From: Amaranthus tricolor | Taxonomy: Eukaryota > Streptophyta > Magnoliopsida > Caryophyllales > Amaranthaceae | DNA: 64,000 bases | NCBI RefSeq assembly: GCF_026212465.1 | Contig: NC_080063.1 | Location: 2,730,501-2,794,500 of the forward strand | Direction: 5' to 3' | Shown here: piece by piece, positions 57,173 through 64,000 of the stretch | How positions within the stretch are numbered: position 1 is the first letter of the stretch | Layout: each line of letters opens with the position of its first letter | Notes under the pieces: generated by a model | The model's database searches: none | Told to the model about the DNA's origin: nothing | Seen by the model: the letters and a program-made list of their open reading frames with translations, nothing else | Translations under genes and position numbers: made by a program

Positions 57173-59814
57173 TGGTCAATGAAGAATGAACGATGAAGAA
57201 TGAACCAGGATCAATGCTCAATGAAGAATGAACGATGAAGAATGAACCAGGATCAATGCTCAATGACGAATGAACGATGAAGAATGAACAAGGATCAATG
57301 ATCAATGAAGAATGAACGATAAAGAATGAACAAGGATCAATGATCAATGAAGAATGAACGATGAAGAATGAAAAAGGATTAATGGTCAATGACGAATGAA
57401 CGATGAAGAATGAACAAGGATCAATGATCAATGAAGAATGAACGATGAATAATGAACAAGGATCAATGATCAATGAAGAATGAACGATGAAGAATGAACA
57501 AGGATCAATGATCAATGATGAATGAACGATGAAGAATGAACAAGGATCAATGATCAATGATGAACGAACGATGAAGAATGAACAAGGATCAATGATCAAT
57601 GAAGAATGAACGATGAAGAATGAACAAGGATCAATGCTCAATGACGAATGAACGATGAAGAATGAACAAGATTCAATGATCAATGAAGAATGAACGATGA
57701 AGAATGAACAAGGATCAATGCTCAATGACGAATGAACGATGAAGAATGAACAAGGATCAATGATCAATGAAGAATGAACGATGAAGAATGAACTAGGATC
57801 AATGGTCAATGACGAATGAACGATGAAGAATGAACAAGGATCAATGATCAATAAAGTATGAACGATGAAGAATGAACAAGGATCAATGATCAATGATGAA
57901 TGAACGATGAAGAATGAAAAAGGATTAATGGCCAATGACGAATGAACGATGAAGATTGAACAAGGATCAATGATCAATGAAGAATGAACGATGAAGAATG
58001 AACAAGGATCAGTGCTCAATGACGAATGAACGATGAAGAATGAACAAGGATCACTGATCAATGAAGAATGAACGATGAAGAATGAACAAGGATCAATGAT
58101 CAATGAAGAATGAACGATGAAGAATGAACAAGGATCAATGATCAATGAAGAATAAACGATGAAGAATGAACAAGGATCAATGATCAATGACGAATGAACG
58201 ATGAAGAATGAACAAGGATCAATGATCAATGAAGAATGAACGATGAAGAATGAACAAGGATCAATGGTCAATGACGAATGAACGATGAAGAATGAACAAG
58301 GATCAATGATCAATGAAGAATGAACGATGAAGAATGAACCAGGATCAATGCTCAATGACGAATGAACGATGAAGAATGAAAAAGGATCAATGATCAATGA
58401 AGAATGAACGATAAAGAATGAACAAGGATCAATAATCAATGAAGAATGAACGATGAAGAATGAAAAAGGATTAATGGTCAATGACGAATTAACGATGAAG
58501 AATGAACAAGGATCAATGATCAATGAAGAATGAACGATGAATAATGAACAAGGATCAATGATCAATGAAGAATGAACGATGAAGAATGAACAAGGATCAA
58601 TGATCAATGACGAATGAACGATGAAGAATGAACAAGGATCAATGATCAATGAAGAATGAACGATGAAGAATGAACAAGGATCAATGCTCAATGACGAATG
58701 AACGATGAAGAATGAACAAGGTTCAATGATCAATGAAGAATGAACGATGAAGAATGAACAAGGATCAATGCTCAATGACGAATGAACGATGAAGAATGAA
58801 CAAGGATCAATGATCAATGAAGAATGAACGATGAAGAATGAACTAGGATCAATGGTCAATGACGAATGAACGATGAAGAATGAACAAGGATCAATGATCA
58901 ATAAAGTATGAACGATGAAGAATGAACAAGGATCAATGATCAATGATGAATGAACGATGAAGAATGAAAAAGGATTAATGGTCAATGACGAATGAACGAT
59001 GAAGATTGAACAAGGATCAATGATCAATGAAGAATGAACGATGAAGAATGAACAAGGATCAGTGCTCAATGACGAATGAACGATGAAGAATGAACAAGGA
59101 TCAATGATCAATGAAGAATGAACGATGAAGAATGAACAAGGATCAATGATCAATGAAGAATGAACGATGAAGAATGAACAAGGATCAATGATCAATGAAG
59201 AATGAACGATAAAGAATGAACAAGGATTAATGATCAATGAAGAATGAACGATGAAGAATGAAAAAGGATTAATGGTCAATGACGAATTAACGATGAAGAA
59301 TGAACAAGGATCAATGATCAATGAAGAATGAACGATGAAGAATGAACAAGGATCAATGATCAATGACGAATGAACGATGAAGAATGAACAAGGATCAATG
59401 ATCAATGAAGAATGAACGATGAAGAATGAACAAGGATCAATGGTCAATGACGAATGAACGATGAAGAATGAACAAGGATCAATGATCAATGAAGAATGAA
59501 CGATGAAGAATGAACCAGGATCAATGCTCAATGACGAATGAACGATGAAGAATGAACAAGGATCAATGATCAATGAAGAATGAACGATAAAGAATGACTA
59601 AGGATCAATGATCAATGAAGAATGAACGATGAATAATGAACAAGGATCAATGATCAATGAAGAATGAACGATGAAGAATGAACAAGGATCAATGATCAAT
59701 GACGAATGAACGATGAAGAATGAACAAGGATCAATGATCAATGAAGAATGAACGATGAAGAATGAACAAGGATCAATGCTCAATGACGAATGAACGATGA
59801 AGAATGAACAAGGA

Positions 59815-60210
59815 TCAATGATCAATGAAGAATGAACAAGGATCAATGGTCAATGACGAATGAACGATGAAGAATGAACAAGGATCAATGATCAATAAAG
59901 TATGAACGATGAAGAATGAACAAGGATCAATGATCAATGATGAATGAACGATGAAGAATGAAAAAGGATTAATGGTCAATGACGAATGAACGATGAAGAT
60001 TGAACAAGGATCAATGATCAATGAAGAATGAACGATGAAGAATGAACAAGGATCAGTGCTCAGTGACGAATGAACGATGAAGAATGAACAAGGTTCAATG
60101 ATCAATGAAGAATGAACGATGAAGAATGAACAAGGATCAATGCTCAATGACGAATGAATGATGAAGAATGAACAAGGATCAATGATCAATGAAGAATGAA
60201 CAAGGATCAA
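59815..60210. repeat. 364-bp cassette copy 7
   Basis: Short units start at 59810 and 60174. It is the counterpart of the copy at 54383, offset 5,432 bp. Confidence 0.87.
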
Positions 60211-60885
60211 TGGTCAATGACGAATGAACGATGAAGAATGAACAAGGATCAATGATCAATGAAGAATGAACGATGAAGAATGAACAAGGATCAATGATCA
60301 ATGACGAATGAACGATGAAGAATGAACAAGGATCAATGATCAATGAAGAATGAACGATGAAGAATGAACAAGGATCAATGGTCAATGACGAATGAACGAT
60401 GAAGAATGAACAAGGATCAATGATCAATGAAGAATGAACGATGAAGAATGAACCAGGATCAATGCTCAATGACGAATGAACGATGAAGAATGAACAAGGA
60501 TCAATGATCAATGAAGAATGAACGATAAAGAATGAACAAGGATCAATGATCAATGAAGAATGAACGATGAAGAATGAAAAAGGATTAATGGTCAATGACG
60601 AATGAACGATGAAGAATGAACAAGGATCAATGATCAATGAAGAATGAACGATGAATAATGAACAAGGATCAATGATCAATGAAGAATGAACGATGAAGAA
60701 TGAACAAGGATCAATGATCAATGATGAATGAACGATGAAGAATGAACAAGGATCAATGATCAATGAAGAATGAACGATGAAGAATGAACAAGGATCAATG
60801 CTCAATGACGAATGAACGATGAAGAATGAACAAGGTTCAATGATCAATGAAGAATGAACGATGAAGAATGAACAAGGATCAATGC

Positions 60886-63800
60886 TCAATGACGAATGAA
60901 CGATGAAGAATGAACAAGGATCAATGATCAATGAAGAATGAACGATGAAGAATGAACTAGGATCAATGGTCAATGACGAATGAACGATGAAGAATGAACA
61001 AGGATCAATGATCAATAAAGTATGAACGATGAAGAATGAACAAGGATCAATGATCAATGATGAATGAACGATGAAGAATGAAAAAGGATTAATGGTCAAT
61101 GACGAATGAACGATGAAGATTGAACAAGGATCAATGATCGATGAAGAATGAACAAGGATCAGTGCTCAATGACGAATGAACGATGAAGAATGAACAAGGA
61201 TCAATGATCAATGAAGAATGAACGATGAAGAATGAACAAGGATCAATGATCAATGAAGAATGAACGATGAAGAATGAACAAGGATCAATGATCAATGAAG
61301 AATGAACGATAAAGAATGAACAAGGATCAATGATCAATGAAGAATGAACGATGAAGAATGAAAAAGGATTAATGGTCAATGACGAATTAACGATGAAGAA
61401 TGAACAAGGATCAATGATCAATGAAGAATGAACGATGAATAATGAACAAGGATCAATGATCAATGAAGAATGAACGATGAAGAATGAACAAGGATCAATG
61501 ATCAATGAAGAATGAACGATGAAGAATGAACAAGGATCAATGATCAATGAAGAATGAACGATAAAGAATGAACAAGGATCAATGATCAATGAAGAATGAA
61601 CGATGAAGAATGAAAAAGGATTAATGGTCAATGACGAATTAACGATGAAGAATGAACAAGGATCAATGATCAATGAAGAATGAACGATATATAATGAACA
61701 AGGATCAATGATCAATGAAGAATGAACGATGAAGAATGAACAAGGATCAATGATCAATGACGAATGAACGATGAAGAATGAACAAGGATCAATGATCAAT
61801 GAAGAATGAACGATGAAGAATGAACAAGGATCAATGGTCAATGACGAATGAACGATGAAGAATGAACAAGGATCAATGATCAATGAAGAATGAACGATGA
61901 AGAATGAACCAGGATCAATGCTCAATGACGAATGAACGATGAAGAATGAACAAGGATCAATGATCAATGAAGAATGAACGATAAAGAATGAACAAGGATC
62001 AATGATCAATGAAGAATGAACGATGAATAATGAACAAGGATCAATGATCAATGAAGAATGAACGATGAAGAATGAACAAGGATCAATGATCAATGACGAA
62101 TGAACGATGAAGAATGAACAAGGATCAATGATCAATGAAGAATGAACGATGAAGAATGAACAAGGATCAATGCTCAATGACGAATGAACGATGAAGAATG
62201 AACAAGGATCAATGATCAATGAAGAATGAACAAGGATCAATGGTCAATGACGAATGAACGATGAAGAATGAACAAGGATCAATGATCAATAAAGTATGAA
62301 CGATGAAGAATGAACAAGGATCAATGATCAATGATGAATGAACGATGAAGAATGAAAAAGGATTAATGGTCAATGACGAATGAACGATGAAGATTGAACA
62401 AGGATCAATGATCAATGAAGAATGAACGATGAAGAATGAACAAGGATCAGTGCTCAGTGACGAATGAACGATGAAGAATGAACAAGGTTCAATGATCAAT
62501 GAAGAATGAACGATGAAGAATGAACAAGGATCAATGCTCAATGACGAATGAATGATGAAGAATGAACAAGGATCAATGATCAATGAAGAATGAACAAGGA
62601 TCAATGGTCAATGACGAATGAACGATGAAGAATGAACAAGGATCAATGATCAATGAAGAATGAACGATGAAGAATGAACAAGGATCAATGATCAATGACG
62701 AATGAACGATGAAGAATGAACAAGGATCAATGATCAATGAAGAATGAACGATGAAGAATGAACAAGGATCAATGGTCAATGACGAATGAACGATGAAGAA
62801 TGAACAAGGATCAATGATCAATGAAGAATGAACGATGAAGAATGAACTAGGATCAATGGTCAATGACGAATGAACGATGAAGAATGAACAAGGATCAATG
62901 ATCAATAAAGTATGAACGATGAAGAATGAACAAGGATCAATGATCAATGATGAATGAACGATGAAGAATGAAAAAGGATTAATGGTCAATGACGAATGAA
63001 CGATGAAGATTGAACAAGGATCAATGATCGATGAAGAATGAACAAGGATCAGTGCTCAATGACGAATGAACGATGAAGAATGAACAAGGATCAATGATCA
63101 ATGAAGAATGAACGATGAAGAATGAACAAGGATCAATGATCAATGAAGAATGAACGATGAAGAATGAACAAGGATCAATGATCAATGAAGAATGAACGAT
63201 AAAGAATGAACAAGGATCAATGATCAATGAAGAATGAACGATGAAGAATGAAAAAGGATTAATGGTCAATGACGAATTAACGATGAAGAATGAACAAGGA
63301 TCAATGATCAATGAAGAATGAACGATGAATAATGAACAAGGATCAATGATCAATGAAGAATGAACGATGAAGAATGAACAAGGATCAATGATCAATGAAG
63401 AATGAACGATGAAGAATGAACAAGGATCAATGATCAATGAAGAATGAACGATAAAGAATGAACAAGGATCAATGATCAATGAAGAATGAACGATGAAGAA
63501 TGAAAAAGGATTAATGGTCAATGACGAATTAACGATGAAGAATGAACAAGGATCAATGATCAATGAAGAATGAACGATATATAATGAACAAGGATCAATG
63601 ATCAATGAAGAATGAACGATGAAGAATGAACAAGGATCAATGATCAATGACGAATGAACGATGAAGAATGAACAAGGATCAATGATCAATGAAGAATGAA
63701 CGATGAAGAATGAACAAGGATCAATGGTCAATGACGAATGAACGATGAAGAATGAACAAGGATCAATGATCAATGAAGAATGAACGATGAAGAATGAACC

Positions 63801-64000
63801 AGGATCAATGCTCAATGACGAATGAACGATGAAGAATGAACAAGGATCAATGATCAATGAAGAATGAACGATAAAGAATGAACAAGGATCAATGATCAAT
63901 GAAGAATGAACGATGAATAATGAACAAGGATCAATGATCAATGAAGAATGAACGATGAAGAATGAACAAGGATCAATGATCAATGACGAATGAACGATGA
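60886..64000. repeat. Right-edge duplicate, offset 1,890 bp, running off the window
   Basis: The segment 62776-64000 matches 60886-62110 at an offset of 1,890 bp (45 x 42). Markers: AATGAACTAG at 60951 and 62841, the second-type 28-bp unit at 61126 and 63016, AACGATATAT at 61683 and 63573. Just before it, 62.2-62.77 kb instead matches 59.8-60.38 kb at an offset of 2,394 bp. The switch of offset by 504 bp (12 monomers) near 62775 shows that this third HOR copy lost 12 monomers relative to its template. Confidence 0.85.
62209..62604. repeat. 364-bp cassette copy 8
   Basis: Short units start at 62204 and 62568. It is the counterpart of the copy at 56777, offset 5,432 bp, and lies at the right end of copy 2 of the 5.4-kb HOR. 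Confidence 0.87.

Larger units (their letters stand above)
51786..57182. repeat. 5.4-kb HOR, copy 1 (offset 5,432 bp)
   Basis: This 5,397-bp block recurs at 57218-62614. Checked markers all fall at offset 5,432: GAACCAGGA at 51812 and 57244, CAAGATTCAA at 52235 and 57667, AGGATCACTG at 52615 and 58047, AGGATTAATG at 53791 and 59223, AACGATATAT at 56251 and 61683, and the second-type 28-bp unit at 55694 and 61126. The minus-strand translation of the two copies is the same over the full shared length, and I found no internal mismatch. The boundaries are mismatches at 51785/57217 and 57183/62615. This is the longest near-perfect duplication in the window. Confidence 0.9.
41875..58056. repeat. 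HOR series traced by rare markers, repeat length growing rightward
   Basis: Two rare variants mark successive HOR copies. CAAGATTCAA lies at 41875, 44451, 47951, 52235 and 57667, with spacings 2,576, 3,500, 4,284 and 5,432 bp. AGGATCACTG lies at 44831, 48331, 52615 and 58047, with spacings 3,500, 4,284 and 5,432 bp. The agreement of both markers shows that whole blocks, not single monomers, were copied. All four spacings are multiples of 14. Each copy is longer than the one to its left, so extra monomers were added between or during duplication rounds. Confidence 0.88.
1714..62595. repeat. 28-bp short units (type A: last 14-mer missing)
   Basis: A monomer that lacks the GATGAAGAATGAAC third is 28 bp long and is followed almost always by a GGTC-ACG monomer. 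Starts that I located: 1714, 8234, 9438, 14359, 15934, 16088, 17208, 17362, 20484, 22136, 23627, 24327, 25818, 27561, 29213, 40812, 41176, 43388, 43752, 46888, 47252, 50262, 51172, 51536, 54378, 54742, 56772, 57136, 59810, 60174, 62204 and 62568. Variants with GGTCAAGGACG occur at 6915 and 18482 and near 19371. The list is probably incomplete left of 20 kb. The two nearly identical 14-mers of the monomer (13 of 14 bases) give an obvious slippage substrate for this 14-bp loss. Confidence 0.87.
57218..62614. repeat. 5.4-kb HOR, copy 2
   Basis: This is the second copy of the 51786-57182 block, separated from it by only 35 bp (57183-57217). Those 35 bp carry two GAAGAATG-type departures from the usual GACGAATG after GGTC and GCTC, at 57183 and near 57222, and may be the crossover scar. 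The copy ends at 62614. Perfect matches this long mean either very recent amplification, active gene conversion, or an assembly effect. Confidence 0.9.
1..64000. repeat. Giant 42-bp satellite array (entire window)
   Basis: Every line of the window is made of one degenerate 42-bp monomer. On the + strand it is AAGGATCAATGATC, followed by AATGAAGAATGAAC, followed by GATGAAGAATGAAC. The window starts within a monomer (first complete AAGG start at 41) and ends within one (last AAGG start at 63968), so both array boundaries lie outside. About 1,500 copies fit. Monomers differ mostly by single substitutions at a few positions: GATC to GGTC, GCTC or TATC in the second heptamer; AAG to ACG in the next; GGATC to GGATT, GGTTC or GTATC; GAACAAGG to GAACCAGG, GAACTAGG or GAATAAGG; GATGAAG to GATAAAG or GATGAATAATG. 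Size variants of 28, 35 and 49 bp are interspersed. I see no unique spacer, gene or mobile element in any part. What the array does is unknown; its repetitive nature is directly visible and certain. Confidence 0.98.

Noticed and set aside
1..64000. CRISPR array
   Set aside because: Units are directly adjacent, there are no unique spacers of constant length, and variation is point-like within one monomer.
1..64000. Plasmid or phage iteron origin
   Set aside because: Iterons of 17-22 bp occur in a few to tens of copies next to a rep gene. Here there are about 1,500 units, and no rep gene or AT-rich unwinding element is seen.
1..64000. Triplex (H-DNA) or G-quadruplex forming array
   Set aside because: Despite 74% purine, pure purine runs are short, broken by T or C every few bases, and there are essentially no GGG runs.
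1..64000. Insertion sequence or transposon ends at HOR boundaries
   Set aside because: The boundaries are monomer-to-monomer joins in phase with the heptamer. There are no inverted repeats, target duplications or transposase sequence.
1..64000. Telomere repeat
   Set aside because: The units are much longer than usual telomere units and not G-rich in the telomere pattern. A subtelomeric location remains possible but cannot be shown here.
1..64000. tRNA, rRNA or structured ncRNA genes
   Set aside because: No segment departs from the 42-bp repeat, so there is no room for a unique RNA gene.

Overview
The whole 64 kb window is one uninterrupted tandem-repeat (satellite) array. I find no unique sequence, no gene, no RNA gene, no insertion sequence and no CRISPR array. 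The first and last bases both lie inside a repeat unit, so the true ends of the array are outside the window. The dominant monomer is 42 bp, giving roughly 1,500 copies. On the + strand it reads as three related 14-mers in order: AAGGATCAATGATC, then AATGAAGAATGAAC, then GATGAAGAATGAAC. Each 14-mer is itself two related heptamers (AATGAAC, AATGAAG, GATGAAG, AATGATC, AAGGATC). The array therefore looks like an amplified heptanucleotide repeat, nested 7 to 14 to 42 bp to higher-order repeats (HORs). Consensus composition is A21 G10 T7 C4, that is 33% GC and 74% purine on the + strand.

Layout. (a) 1-8.2 kb: heterogeneous domain with 42-bp monomers plus 28-, 35- and 49-bp size variants, a 1,617-bp-offset duplication and a 1,134-bp tandem duplication (4457-6757). 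The only indel I found that is not a multiple of 7 is a 4-bp loss at about 7.63 kb. (b) 8.2-20 kb: a stereotyped 210-bp five-monomer core first appears at 8262, together with short tandem duplications of 1,092, 1,274 and 889 bp. (c) 20-38.7 kb: blocks of 2,191, 1,925 and 4,305 bp, and the last 35-bp units. (d) 38.7-64 kb: the most homogenised part, with large HORs at offsets 2,576, 3,500, 4,284 and 5,432 bp and eight copies of a 364-bp-spaced cassette. HOR length tends to rise from left to right. All offsets I measured are multiples of 7.

Coding potential. One of the six frames (on the minus strand) is free of stops in the consensus, because 42 is divisible by 3. It therefore yields open frames of up to 1,196 codons that repeat a 14-residue motif. 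I regard these as by-products. They are broken repeatedly by 7- and 14-bp indels, an in-frame TAG has been amplified to six copies, and the coding strand is pyrimidine-rich with no ribosome-binding site. I annotate no CDS.

Organism. The window has no phylogenetic marker. Heptameric tandem repeats are known from filamentous cyanobacteria, similar short AATGAAG-type repeats occur between genes in some Bacteroidota, and satellites this long with HORs are typical of eukaryotic centromeric or subtelomeric DNA. I cannot choose between these. If the genome is prokaryotic, a non-coding satellite of at least 64 kb would be highly unusual and is the main discovery here.
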